64,000 bases of DNA from positions 124,001 to 188,000 of the forward strand of contig JAOTON010001696.1 in assembly GCA_034440635.1 (NCBI GenBank). The letters run 5' to 3'. The stretch's first letter is position 1; every line of letters begins with the position of its first letter. Shown piece by piece: positions 1 through 12,700 of the stretch. The DNA is from Lepas anatifera (lineage: Eukaryota; Arthropoda; Thecostraca; Lepadidae). Position numbers and translations under genes: made by a program. The notes under the pieces were generated by a model, which worked only from the letters and a program-made list of their open reading frames with translations, was not told the DNA's origin and ran no database searches.

Positions 1-1860
1 TGCTCCATGCACCATACTTTAGCCTAGCATCAGGTCGTAGCACGGAAAAGAGTAAAAGTTCAGGCCAAATGGCAAAGGTAAACATTTTTCCAGCTCGTTG
101 ACAACGCTGGTGACAAAAATCGATCAAGTCGGTGACAAATATGTAATATTGTCCTCGCCTCAGCGTGAGAATTTGACGCTCAGTCTGTCAATACATTATT
201 TAAGATTACGACTCAAAGGGTTTGGAAAATAATCCACTTTTGGAGCCAAGCCTCAACATGTGTGGTCACACACGCTTAGCTTGAAATCCGGTTCGTGACA
301 CCTTGACACTTTTTCTGGTCTCTGCTAAACGGATAGATCGGTTCCTTCGCGTTATATACAATTTGTTTCTGTGGTTCCAACATACATAAAACAATAAAAG
401 TTGAGATATAACCTCTCCGACTTCACTCGGACTTACTCCAGCTTCTGCGTGGGTGGTCTTCATATGCAGGTGCTACCGGTGAACACTCTTAGTTAACTCC
501 TGGAATCCGTGTGCTGCATCGCAAGACCAATGGGAAAGAAAGCAGCCTAATCGGTGGGTGACCCAAATGAACGGCTATTCTTAAGCGGTCTTGAAGTTTG
601 GATGACCTAGCGCGGCTCACTTTGCAAACTTTCTGAGATTCTGAGCATCAACAACATTGAGGGGTATATTGGTGTTAGCTGGTGTGACATTCGCTCACAA
701 AGCTGTATAGGAGACTGGATGACCGAGTCCTTGACGCCAGCAACAGATTTGACGTCAACAACAGTAACAACGACCTACCAAACTGGCATTAGTTTACAAA
801 CGAAGATTCACGGATAAAACATGGGTATTTGGTACCGGTGGTACAGCTCACCTGGTCGGTTTTCTCACTAATCCCTTGCTAAGAATTGATAATAAGCAGG
901 AAGGGAAACCAGCGTCGCAAAGAGACACGCCATCGCCTTTACGGCTGGCATTGTTGGAAACCAGGGTATGAGATAGCGGGTACAAAATGGCTGAAAATAG
1001 TGCGTCTGCGAGGGTGCAGCATAATAATATATAGTAATGCTTTAAGAATACATAGCCTGTGTGTAATATTTGGATAAGAAAGGAGAAACACGAAAGATAC
1101 ATAGTAAAAACGAGGAAATGACCCTCATGTATCATGTGTGAACACAACTGAAAGGATACACAGACAAGGAGGGCGAAATATAGTAGAAAGTAATAATTAT
1201 GAAGGCTGAAAGAGAAGTCCGATAGAAAAGAACACCATCACACTTCTGACCTACCATCGTATGGAACCAGATGCACATATAATGAACGAACAGGAAGGTG
1301 AGGGACAGGATTAAGGTTCACTGGGTCGGCCTCCCTAAGACCAGGACTCGAACAGCCGATCACCAAGAACCTGTACCAGCACGACCTTGAACTCGGAGAG
1401 CTGAGGTGCACCTCCGAAGGGGTCTTGTAAACAATTCCAGTCGTTTAAAACCCGTCTGGAGAAAAATCAGGCGCGTACATCAACCTTACATGTGGAGGTC
1501 TTAGTCTGGAATTTATCTTTGACCTGGTACTTAAAAGGAATATGATGTTGGTCTAGTTCATACACGGAGTTTTCAACGTCATGGAGTTTTGGTTGGAAGC
1601 AAAGTGTTGCACACTTTCTGAAATTCATGCAAAGACCCCAAGAAGTGGCTGTTTGATGTATCCGACTGATATCGTCCTGAAGCTTCCTAAATCGAATCTG
1701 GAAAGGGGCTTGTTTGCTAATGCAAAGGTTCTGGTCTCGGCAGGTCTTCTGAATAAGGCATGAACTGATCCGTGCATGCACTGGCGACAGAAATTTGAAT
1801 AACATCAAGTAGCAAGTAAGCGACGCCATAACAGCTCGTATGTCACTGGGAACTGTTATT

Positions 1861-1862
<2 letters not shown>
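1..1862. other. unassigned sequence, no gene seen
   Basis: No open reading frame here has a recognisable domain and I see no TTAA-element ends. A minus-strand frame running into the AT repeat gives a long Ile/Tyr run and is a repeat artefact. Around 1340-1420 a minus-strand stretch resembles a weak RNA polymerase III B box, too poor to call. Confidence 0.5.

Positions 1863-1920
<58 letters not shown>
1863..1920. repeat. (AT)n microsatellite
   Basis: An uninterrupted run of alternating A and T, about 58 bases. It produces spurious Ile-Tyr open frames on the minus strand. Confidence 0.97.
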
Positions 1921-1924
<4 letters not shown>

Positions 1925-2264
1925 GCACATATATATGTTGGAGGTATAATTTTGTGATCGTGTTTACGAATTCATGGAGGGTGCCTCAAAACACCATAGC
2001 CATCAGCTCCATCCTCCGTAAAAACTACCCCATCATAGAAGCATCCCACCAAACAAAGAAGATAGTCCTCGACATGCTACGCGTCTCCTTTAACACGCAC
2101 ATTGACGGGGTTCTGGGCCACCTTCGCTTTGACGGGGGGGCGGGTACCCGCCCCTCCCCTAAGATCTCGAGAACCACGATAGGTAACGAAAAACGGTACA
2201 CGGCGTTGGGTAGACCATCTACTTCTCCATCGAAAATAGTTGAACCATTTTTTTCAGGTCACAT

Positions 2265-3293
2265 TTAACCCTCGCCCCACCGGGGCCATCGATGGCCCCC
2301 CTAAGGGTTTTCCGTGATAGCAGAAAAACGAAGAGGCGCAGCGCCGCGGTTGAGGGCTCTCCCTCTCACTGCATCATTTTCCCACCATCACTGAAATTTT
2401 TTACCCCGGGTCACCCAAGGTCAGGTCACCAGACGAGGTCAACCAAGGTCACCTCACTTCAACTTTAGAGCTCTGTAAGAGCTACATTTCGAAGTCGATC
2501 AATTTGAAACTTCCTACACTTCATGACCCTTCCAGGGTCTACAAGGTGTATATCCGGGATTTTCGATTTCGTGCCCTGAGGTCAGGTCACAAGGTGACCT
2601 CTCCCATTGGAAAAGCATGGGGAAAAGCTGTCTTATGATCTAAAAGTCACAAAAGCGATTGAAAATGCTCAGCTTGATCAGAAAAGCGTTCTTAGATACC
2701 CTTTCACGGATTCCAGGTGCCACATTTGCCCTTTGACCTCTCCAAGGTCATCCAAGGACACCTGGGGTAAAAAACAGTATTTTGACAATAACTTTTGACC
2801 TAATTAAGCTAGAGCGCTGAAACAAACACCATCGTGTTTCTCGCATCACTGGCTTTCATTTGATATACAGCAAGGTCACTTTTTGACCTTTCGTGACCTC
2901 AAGTCATCTTAGGTCACGAGGTGACCTCTGGAGGTCAAACCACTGGCGAGAGGTCTTTACGTTTCACATACCGGAAAAAGGACTGACAATTTCCTATCAA
3001 ATGTACTTAACCAGATCTCAATAGCTCTAATGGCATAAGAGTTATGCCCAGTTTGCTTAAGCATTGCATATTTAAGTGAAAATAGCCTATCTTGACATAA
3101 ATTGACCTCTGGAGTTCAAACCATTAACCTGAGCACTAAAACATGTCAAGTAATTTCGTACTGAATTCACGCGAGCTTTCTATTGCACTTCGCAGATTTG
3201 CGCTAACGCCCATATTTTCGGAGTTAGAGGGGGCCATCGATGGCCCCCGGTGGGGTGAAGGTGGCGCTGAACCCCCGGTGGGGCGCGGGTTAA
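2265..3293 (+). mobile_element. family B TTAA element, full length
   Basis: Begins TTAACCCTCGCCCCACCGGG and ends GGGGCGCGGGTTAA, 1029 bases. A palindrome of the GGCCATCGATGGCC type sits near both ends (about 2283-2300 and 3229-3248). The interior is rich in TGACCT and AGGTCA words. No coding capacity is seen. It shares its right TTAA (3290-3293) with the family A element that follows. Confidence 0.88.
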
Positions 3294-4580
3294 CAAGCAC
3301 ATTGACGGGGGCGGGTACCCGCCCCTCGGGTTTTTCGGAGATAACATAAAAACGGCGGCGCCGCCGTACTTGGCATACCTTTTCCTCATATTTTTTTACA
3401 ACTTCTGTGAAAATTTTAAGGTTAGGTCATCTCAGGTCAAGTCACCAGTACAGGTCAAGTGACCTGACCTCAAAAAGTTTAAGTTAGTATAAGTCGGAAC
3501 AGGGTGAACTTATCTGATTGAAATTTATATCACATAATGGGAACACCGAGTTCTCTAAAATTTGTTCCGGTATTTTTGATATCGATGACCTAAGGTCAGG
3601 TACGAGCCATGAGCTCTCCATTGGAAATACATGGGAAAATGGTTTTGACTGAATAACTCAGTAACAGACGGTAATAGAGCGTTTATTTTAGCTGCATTAG
3701 ATTTGCCTTGTCTTTGGGGTTTTAATGATATGTATTTTATATAATTTGACCTTGATTTGACCTCAGGTCAGGTCAAATCCTTAATTTGGCCTAGCAAGGT
3801 CATATTGGCCGTTTTCACAACGTGGATAAATTGAAATCAACCTTGGGAGTCTTTTGGTAGTTTTTTCAACATTTCCCAAGCCAAAAAACGACATTCATTT
3901 CAGTGAAACTATAGAAGTTAGATAAATATGATCATTCAGAATTGAAAGCCAAGACTCTGAAATCTTGATTTTGAGCTTTTCCTGGCATGAAATTTGATAA
4001 ATAAATCTAAATTAATGGATTTATATTTTGGAAATATCCCAACATCTTGGGTGTCTTTTTGAAAAACCGACCTCCAGGTTCGGTTCTTTCAAAAGACTCC
4101 CGAGCCTCTAGATCCTGTCTTTTCAGTCTCTAGACATGTTGGGGGATTTTTAAAGGCTTCCATATGGAAGTGAATTTTGAGGTCGGTTACTTATGCAGGA
4201 GATGCCAGCTTCACGTCACTAACTACGTCATGGCCAGGAACCAATGACCGGACAGTTTACTGAGAGCAGCATGGCCGCGTTCAAGGCCCTCGGAGAGAGG
4301 CCGCGTTCGGGAAACTTGGGCGATAATGACACAACGCCAAGTTTGTTCTCTAATGAATGTTTTTCACGGTATATGATCTACGATCCTTATTTTACATGTA
4401 TTTTAGGAACAAAAGTTGCATATTTGATTGAAATTATTTTATCGTTACCAATTTTTTGCCGCAGTCAGGCAGATACAGTCAGGACACAGTCAGATTCCTA
4501 TCATACAGATCGGGGGTCAATTAAAGGGGCAGGTGCCCCTCCGATCGACCTTATGCGCCTCTGGATCATAGGCGGACCCA

Positions 4581-5187
4581 AGATGGCCAATCGGGGGTAC
4601 CTTTACGGGTGGCGCCATCCGGACCAGGAGGGCGCCACTTTTGACCAGAGAAACCTATGAGGTGGGCGCCAAATTCCATCGGTGGGAGCCGATTTTCAAA
4701 TTCTGGGGGAACCATAATTTTAGGGGGCCGTGACCATTTCAGGTGGCGCAGAGGGTCAATCGGAGGGGCACGTGCCCCACCCCTGGATGGTTACGGCGCC
4801 GCCTGAAGGGTTGATGGCGCCCCCTGAAATGTCGCTTCCCACTCTTTCTCCAAGGATGCGAAAATCGGCACCCATTGCTAGGATTCACCCACCTGAAAGA
4901 TTTTGCCGGTCAAAAATGGCGCCCCCTGGTCCGGATGGTGCCCCTGGGAAGGCATGGACGGCTCCGAGATTGCCGATCGGGGGCACCTTTCCAGTGTGCG
5001 CCACTTCTTGCCTACAAAACCTTTCAGGTGGGCGCAAAATCCTATCGGTGGGCACCGATTCTCCTATTCTAGTGGGGGGGGCTGGAGTGGGAATCGACAT
5101 TTAAAAGGGCGCCATTAAACTTTTAGGGGGTTGCCGTGACCATTTCAGATGGCACCGAGGGTCTATCCTACCCCCCACCCCTAGATC
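4581..5187. repeat. three alternating inverted copies of a GC-rich ~200 bp unit
   Basis: Plus-oriented copy at about 4581-4790 and another at about 4973-5187; between them (about 4791-4970) lies the same unit inverted. Shared words include GGCGCC, GGTCCGGATGG / CCATCCGGACC, GGTGGGCGCC and CCGTGACCATTTCAG. Neighbouring copies could fold on one strand. No coding role is apparent although several frames are open because of the GC content. Confidence 0.7.
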
Positions 5188-5195
5188 GGTGTACG

Positions 5196-5310
5196 CGAGG
5201 TGACGGAATTAGTGAGGTGGGAGGTGACGGCACTGGTGAGGCGGAGAGTGACGGCACTAGCAAGGCGGGAGGCGGGAGGCGACGGTGTTCGTGAGACGCG
5301 AGGCGATGGA
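5196..5310. repeat. degenerate GC-rich minisatellite
   Basis: About four imperfect units of about 25-28 bases built on GAGGTGACGGCACTRGTGAGGC. Overlapping open frames in this region (5180-5680) have biased Arg/Pro/Gly composition and no domain. Confidence 0.6.
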
Positions 5311-5679
5311 TAGTTGGGGGGACCATGACCGTAGACGGCACATCTGCTCATCGAACAGTGGAGGAATCTCCTTCGTCGATACATCGCCGGTGTCACGTTC
5401 ACGAGTATGGCGAGGACCGACTGAATCAGAGGGGGCCACCGCCGTTCCAAGGAGCCGCCGCAGACCCGGGTTGGGCCGTCGCCACCGCTGGTCCGGGTTG
5501 GGCCGCAGTTACCCAGGCAACTACCGTTGCCGCAGGCCCAGGTGGGGAAGCCGCCGCCGCCGAATACCTTCTCACAATGCCACGACCGGCAAGTTGCCCC
5601 GCAATCTCCGGTAGGCAGCCAACTCCATCGGCGATAGCTCACCAAACATACTTTGGTGTTTGTAGGTCAACATGGTGAA

Positions 5680-7330
5680 ATTGGCAGTGTGTCAGTGAAT
5701 TTAGCATGGTACAATAATGGTAGAAACAGTGTACCTCAACTTCTCACTCTTTGCATATAATAGTACCATCCACTGCATTTGCCTGGAGTACATACTCAAT
5801 AAATGTCAGCTGTAGATGTCTAATGTGCAAAGCCAAGCTTGCTGAAGCATGTGGGGTTGATTCACCCAGCATGTCAACCTCAAACTTTGGTTCACATCGC
5901 TAGAAGCATAGGCGCCGAAAGCGGGGGGGCATCTCCCCTGTTGGCCAACCAGGGGGATGTCCCCCAAATGTTTGGTCCATCGTCATTAATGCTGTCAGGT
6001 ACCAAATATGCTCAAAATTGGCCTTCTCCAGTTAGCACCAGCCTGGGTCCGTCCACCCTGTAATAAATTCTGTGACAGTGCCTCTGAGTAGAAGGGGCGC
6101 CGATGTGGGGCACGAAGTGACTTGCTGTCACATAAAATTCACAAATGATATCAAAGTTAAGCCTGATACTGCACCACTTTAGAGCTTGATACTTTTAATG
6201 TATCAAAGTATGAATCCCAATAGCGTGAAAAAAATGATCAACATCAGGAAACTCCTTTGGTTACTTTTTAGTTATCTCAGAAAACCCAGTATCTTTTTGG
6301 TAAATGAGCAATTTAACCACCAAAGCTACACCATCTTATTATGGTGAATTAGCATTATTGCCTGTACCTAGGTATATCTTAGAAACAGGGATAATCTGTA
6401 CATATCCTGTATTTCACTTGGAACCACCTTGAAGCCAATCTCTTAAAATGACAAGAAAAGCCTGACCTGGCCTGAAAAGCAGATATAACTATATTCCAAT
6501 AATAAACAAAGTGTTTTGTATTGCTAGTTGCATAGCACATATACCCAAGCAAACTTGAGAAACCAAGATAAATTATCATTTTCCAGTTGCGCCCACTTCA
6601 AGGTAAAAACCGTTTACAGTCAAAACACCCATACCCTGCAATAAGGATACGGAACGTCGCCACTTACCTAGTTTTTATTTGGGGAGATGCTCCGACTAAA
6701 AATAGAGGGGATAACATGCCGTGGGACAAAAGTTTGGACCAAATTGTTTGTCTTCAAATGATGCTGTTCAAACAATTCACCAAAAAATTTAGCAAGTCTC
6801 AAAATTTGGGTGGATCCACACATTAAATTATAATGAGCGTGCAAAAACCTACATCATTCAACCCCAAAAATTTGGCATAATATCCAACCTGATTTACAGT
6901 TATGAATTCCTCGGCCTGTCACCCTTTGTTTTGGACACCCCTGCTCGTATGCGAGTTGGTTACCTAGGTAATAAAATTTTTCTCAATGTAATTGGAAAGT
7001 TACAAGAGTATTACACGAGCAGACGTTACCTTAGTCCCTACTCCTTTTGTTTTGAACTTATTACACAGCTAATATAGAAGCTGAGAGAAAAACGATAAGT
7101 GAATTGAAGCGAATGGGGTAGCAGGAGTATAACTGATGCAAATTTCACACATTATACGACTTATTAAAGTTGAATTTCATTCTATTAAAATCCGCAACAC
7201 TCAACACAGGGGGCCCGGCGACTGTGAAGCATTGCCAGATGTGCCAGATAATTGCACTCAACAAATTCCCAAGACTCATGTGAAAATCCGACAAATGGCA
7301 GCAATATTACAGTGCTACCAAAAAACCTTG
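5680..7330. other. unassigned interior of the TIR transposon
   Basis: AT-rich sequence after the GC-rich block. Frames such as 7136-7519 (+) run across the TIR and into family A sequence and are therefore not genes. Nothing else is recognised. Confidence 0.5.
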
Positions 7331-8619
7331 CAAAAAGACTCTCAAGGTTTAATTCACGTTGTGAAAACGGCTAGTATATATCATTCGATTCGGCTTGCTG
7401 CGAGGATTCATATAGTTCAAGTCGTTTTGCTCTATCTTTACTTCTTAGATGTAATGGCCGAAAACCTTAATTTACATGTTATCCCTATGACGGCATATTA
7501 TGACCTCTCGTGGCCTTAAATGTGACCTGACAAAAAAATGGTACAAATATTTTCGATGGAGAAGTGGATGGGCTGCCCAACGCCGTTTACCGTTTTTCGC
7601 TACCTATCATGGTTCTCGAGATCTTAGGATGGGGGGCGGGTACCAGCCCCCTCGTCAAAGCGAAGGTGGCTCAGATCCCCGTCAATGCGTGTGTTAAGGT
7701 CACGGGAGGTCAAAGCATGCCGCCATAGGATTAACATGTAAATGAGGGTTTTCGGCCATTTCATCTGAACAAGTAAAGATAGAGCAAAACGACTGGAACT
7801 CTATGAATCCTCGCAGCAAGCCAAATCGAATGATATATGATTTGACCTTGATAGGTCAATAGATTCCTACCTGTGGTGTATATAAATGCATATATTGAAC
7901 CAGAGATCTATGGTAAAAACGTCTTCACATCCGTTACTATTATTTAGTAACTTCTTTTTCATGGCTGTTATTGATCGTAATAAATACTAAATTTTAATTT
8001 TTTTTGTTTAAATCGGATTAGTTCACCCTGTTCCGACTTATGCTATCTTAAACTTTTTTTGAGGTCAGGTCACTTGACCTGTACTGGTGACCTGACCTGA
8101 GATGGCCTAACCTTAAGATTTTCACAGAATTTGTAAAAATGATGGGAGAAAAGGTATGCCAAGTACGGTGGCGCTACGCGCCGCCGTTTTTATGCATCTC
8201 CGAGAAACCCGAGGGGGGTGGGTACCCGCCCTCATCAATGCGCGTGTTAAACGTCCTCCAACAATCCGTAATAAGGTGGTCCGCACCCCTCTGCCAACGA
8301 CCCGCCCCCGTCCATCGCCAGGGTTCAAACGCTGTGGTAGACGCCGATGTCTAACCTGCCGCTCAGCAGAGGACTCAGATCAATATAAGGCTCAAAAACA
8401 GGGATTAGTATCCTTTTTGCCACAGGGAATATTTTCAATAACTCGATAGATCATGCATAATGCACTATATAACACATTGCGTTACAAAGACAAAGAACAG
8501 CGACCAAAGCAGATAAATTGTGCTTAAGTTGAGGAAACTTAGCGGTTTATTGCATATGAGGAAGACAATTATAATGTATAATGTGTTTCAGGCCAGTAAT
8601 GCACGCAGAACAGATTACC

Positions 8620-9340
8620 GGCCAATTGACCGGTATGGCCGTTCTAGGTAGGGGGGATGATAAATCTCAATGTTATCGATGCTCAGTTGCCACTTAACAT
8701 GTGATTCTACATGAAAAATGAGAGCTATTGGTGGTTTTGTTATGGGTCTAGCTTTCAAAAAAACTTCGACCATCGGCAATTGAAAATTTTGCTTTCTGCC
8801 AGTCATTTCCCAGTACCGACCAGGCGTCCAATCGGACCTGTCCCTCTCAGTTTTTCGCAAATATTGGTGAGCCTCATTACACCGAAGATACAAAACTTTG
8901 CACATTTTCTAGTTGAGCAATTTTTAAGCTTTTGAAAAAAATCGACATTTCAGGTCAAGTTACTGACTTATGACGTCATTATTTGACCCTTAAAGCCAAT
9001 TTTGCTCTTCTAAAAAGTAGTAGACTAAACCAGAGTGCAACTCGGCTGCTAGAAAAGCTAGATTTCATTTCTGCACATCATTCGAAAGCGCATGGAATAA
9101 AAAACCGGCATGCTGACCATAATTTTGAGGTCAGGTCAATAATGAGGCAACCAGAGGTCACCAACGTGCACCATTATCAAATACATTTATCTATATTTTC
9201 GAACAAAAAGATACAGCATCCTTTTGCTTCATCACACAGGACTTTTAATAGTATCAAATATGGCCTTGACAGGTCATTATTTGAACCTGACCCGAGGTCA
9301 TTGATCTCAGCTCAGGGTCACGGTCAATACTAGGTCATCC
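8620..9340 (+). repeat. left inverted arm of the transposase-like element
   Basis: Matches the complement of about 13330-14135 in several blocks with indels between them. The inner half (8950-9340) has repeated AGGTCA/TGACCT words. Between 9340 and 9777 nothing is recognised apart from a short (AT)n near 9704-9718. Confidence 0.6.
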
Positions 9341-9777
9341 CGTGACCTTAGAAGGCCATGTCGCATATCATTCGACTCGTTGAGCTGAAACCGAAGCATT
9401 AATGCCGCCGGATATCTTCTAGATGTTCTGGTTTCCCTCAAGTGATGCAATAAATATAAAATGGGTCGAGCCAGGCCCTTTTGATCTGCTGTGATATAGA
9501 GGAATGAGAGGAATATAGAGTATGAATTTTAACATCATGAGTAGTATAATATGACTTTATCAGTGACTTTAGATAGAAAAAACATTGAGAAGAGCTATTG
9601 AGTAAAATTCAAGTACAATCTTTTGATGCAAAGCAACCCATTTCGAAGAAGTATGCCCTGCAAGTTCTTATCACACAGGTGAAAGATCCAAAGAAGGGAA
9701 TACGATATATATATATATTTTTAGTCACACATTACCTTGAATCGTGATTACACACTTACACAGCCGACCAAAGAGCC

Positions 9778-12700
9778 TTAGGAGGCGATCACAAGTTTCT
9801 CGAGGCTGTCCCTGAAGGTAGAGTATTCCAGCGTCTGCCTGTCGCCCTTCTTCCCTAGGAAGACCTTGAGAGAGTCTCCAAACTCATCTGCCGTCTTGTC
9901 TCTCTGTCTTCCCTTCACATCACTCTTCCTGATCTTGAAGAGGGGATCACACTTCGGAAGCAGTGTGCTGGTGTCCCTGGCATATTGCACTTCCCTCTTC
10001 ATCCTCTGCTGCTTCGCCTTCACGTCTGCATTGCCCATGTCGGCGAGGAAGGTGTCCACCTCATCTGCTGAGGTGAAGGGACCTCCCTCCTCTTTCAGCT
10101 TCTCCAGGGATCTTAACCTCTTCCTCTCCTCCTGCAGGGCCTTCTCCCTCTTCTCGTCTGACCCGTTCTTCATTTTCTCTTTCATAGACTTGGTCCAGGA
10201 CAGCTCTACTTCCCTCTTAGCCTGGGCCGCATCCCGGTAGCCCCTAAAGCTGGGAGTGAGGCCGTCCCTCAGCTCCTTGCACCTCTGGAGGATCAGCTGC
10301 CTGCTGACTGAGGCCAAGTGTTGAACCTTGTGAAGCCTGTAGTCTATCTTTCCGCAGGCCCGCTCTGCAGCCAGGTTATGGACTGGTGTTTGATCGATGT
10401 TGTGAGCCTGCTCCTCCACTGGATATTGGGCTGGGAACTTCTTCTCATCTATGCCGTAGTCCCGGCGCTGCCTGGCAAGGACCGTCCTCAGGTGAGGCAG
10501 CATGACACTGGCTAGCTTTATCACTTCATCCTTGTGCTCCCTGGCCACCTCAGTGACGCCCTGCAGTACCTCCTCCCTGTAGCTAATCTTCACCCCCTCC
10601 AGCAGCTCCTGCTTCACCCCTCGAACTCCGGCTTGGCAAAGGTATAGAAGTTCTCAGATACTTCCTTCTCCATGCTGTGGTAGAGGCTTATGTAGAAGAG
10701 CTTGAGCTTGCTGTGAGTGGCCTCAGTGCTGATAGTGTGGGCATAGAAGGGCTCCACAAGATGCACACCCAGACAGGCGTACACTGCTAGGACGGGCTTC
10801 AGGTAGGGGAGCTCCATCACCTCCCTCACGAGGCAAGCCAGCCGGTTGTTTATGCTGGGATTGATGGAGAGGAAGTCCTGCAGGTGATCCCAGTGGTACA
10901 GCAGCACCGCCGCGGCCCTGGGGAGGCAGCCGAACCTGGAGTCCTTATAACTGAACAGCACAGCCTGTGCCCCCTCTCCTCCAGGTACAACAGAAACTCC
11001 TTGTTCTTGTTCCAGGGTTTTGCGTTATACTCTGGCGCCACCAGCTTCAAGCACATGTCTGCTGCCTGGCCGGCCACGCTGCTGTTTTTGGTGTCTACGT
11101 CTAGGTCCACCATGAACCCGTGCACACACTTGTCTAGGTTCATCTCAGCCTCCACCAGCCTGGTCACCTGCAGGAAAGGAACAGGAAAGGAAACTGCATG
11201 CGGGAAAGGGAACAGATAATAGGTCATTCTTGATGTCGTTGTCTTTGTCAAGTCCTCAGGATGCTTAAAGAGTGCGTGATATAGCACTTCAGCACTTCTA
11301 TTGTGACATTTTATATCACTATTGTCGATGACATCCATCGCTATGGTCGGTCTTCAAAAATGATACTAGTGACTTAAAGCATATATGTTACAAAGCACCT
11401 GACCGTGACATGTACACATGTTTCGAAAATAATATATTCCAAGTTACTTATGCCTATTGTTTGGTTCATATTAATCCATTCTATTACTATACCGTTATAC
11501 TTCCAGCATGCCTGGAGACATAAGCAATAAGGAAAACGCTTATTCAAAAGGATACTTCACGGTTCCTGTTTCTGATGTCAATGTCAACTTTGTTACGGAC
11601 AAACCTTGTTCATGGCGCCGGCCAGGCCCAGGGTGGTGTGGCTGCCACAGAACAGCTGCCCTGCAGGTTTGTCCAGGTCGTACGCCTCCTGCAGAACCTC
11701 CGACAGTCCTTTGTTGTGCTCGGTGGAGTCGGTCATATGGGTGTCAATTAGCTTGTACACCTCCCCACTAGAGACGCCTCTCACCGTGCCCACTAGGGTG
11801 AGCGCCATGTCCACCTGTATGGCCACATCCTCAGTTGTCTCCCCGTCTATGGAAAGGATGGGGAGGGGGAAAGGGGGCATCTCTGCCGATGTGTATCCCC
11901 TGAGCAGCAAACTGCCCAACTCCTTTCTTGGTTGTGGAGTCAGTGAAGTGGGTGAGAGGCCTGTTCTCCTCCTTCCCTTCACTAGCTCGTCGAGCATCAG
12001 GTCCAGGTCCTGAGCCTCCTGCTGTCTCAGAGCTTCTCGGATGTTTGATTTTGCAGGCATTGTGTTTGCGTCGAAGCTTTCATCTCCCTCCTTAGCCACC
12101 TTCCATTTTCTATTAAACAATGTGTTCCCCACCTCCACGACAGCTTTGGCAGCTTCCTCCAGAGATAGCCCCTCCCGCAGAGATTCCCGACAGCTATGTA
12201 CACATCGTCCCTTACTTTCCTTTCACTCTTCCGGATATATCTGTACTTCTCTGGCATTTTATCACTCTCATCTACGATAGAAGTATCAAAGATTTTCTTT
12301 CTCTTCCCAGCTTCTTTGTCTCGAGCCTTCACTCCTTCTCTGTCAGCATTCTCAGTCAGAGAAACTTGAGGATCTGTCCTAGCCTTCTTAGCAGCAGTAC
12401 TCTCTTCATCACTGCTGGTCAAGCTTCCATCCTCCATCAGCATCCCTTCTATGGCGGAGATGGGCTGGTAGAGAAATTGCCTGTCTCTCTGCTCCCTGTA
12501 TGCTTCCAGCCTCTCCCTTGCCCTCTGCCTTCTCATCATGGCCTCGTACCAAACTGGGTCCACCTCTCTCCCACACTCCATTTTTCTCTCCGTCCTCTGG
12601 TCCTCGTAATAAAGTTCCTCCATCTTTCCCATAGTCACTCCCCACTCCTCCTCTACCTTCTTCTTCTTCTCCAAGTCTTCTTCGCCATTGGCTTTCGGGG

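Larger units (their letters stand above)
3807..7373. mobile_element. non-autonomous TIR transposon inside a family A element
   Basis: Terminal inverted repeats: left GGCCGTTTTCACAACGTGG from about 3807, right its complement ending about 7372. Similarity continues inward about 50 bases through CCTTGGGAGTCTTTTGGTAG (left) and the matching CTCAAGG / CTACCAAA words (right). The flanks are the two halves of a family A element. The target duplication is unclear (possibly TAT, since the site is AT-rich). No transposase domain is recognisable in the 3.57 kb interior, which holds a GC-rich repeat cluster (4581-5310) and otherwise unassigned DNA. The superfamily is not determined. Confidence 0.65.
3290..7697 (+). 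mobile_element. family A TTAA element (forward), split by a TIR transposon
   Basis: The first part (3290 to about 3806) and second part (about 7374-7697) together make one family A element of about 840 bases. The join falls where intact copies read GGTCATATTATATATCATTC. Left terminus has the GGCGGGTACCCGCC palindrome at about 3309-3322, followed by a GGCGGCGCC hairpin region; the right end is GTCAATGCGTGTGTTAA. The insert is the 3.57 kb TIR element listed separately. Confidence 0.8.
2090..8250 (-). mobile_element. family A TTAA element (outer copy), split by nested insertions
   Basis: Two halves of one reverse-oriented family A element: 2090-2268 and 7694-8250. The left end is TTAACACGCACATTGACGGG and the right end GTCAATGCGCGTGTTAA. 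In uninterrupted copies (62796-63650) the sequence around the break reads GGTCACATTTAAGGTCAC; here the left half stops at GGTCACAT plus TTAA and the right half restarts at TTAA plus GGTCAC. So a family B and a family A element were inserted at that internal TTAA. The halves total about 735 bases against about 850 in full copies, so the right half has also lost about 100 bases near 7860-7930. Confidence 0.8.

Noticed and set aside
1335..1420. tRNA or tRNA-derived SINE (TGTTCGAGTCC on the minus strand)
   Set aside because: Only a partial B box; no A box at the right distance and no cloverleaf could be drawn.
1467..1928. 153-codon minus-strand frame with an Ile-Tyr run
   Set aside because: The N-terminal half is translated (AT)n and the rest has no domain.
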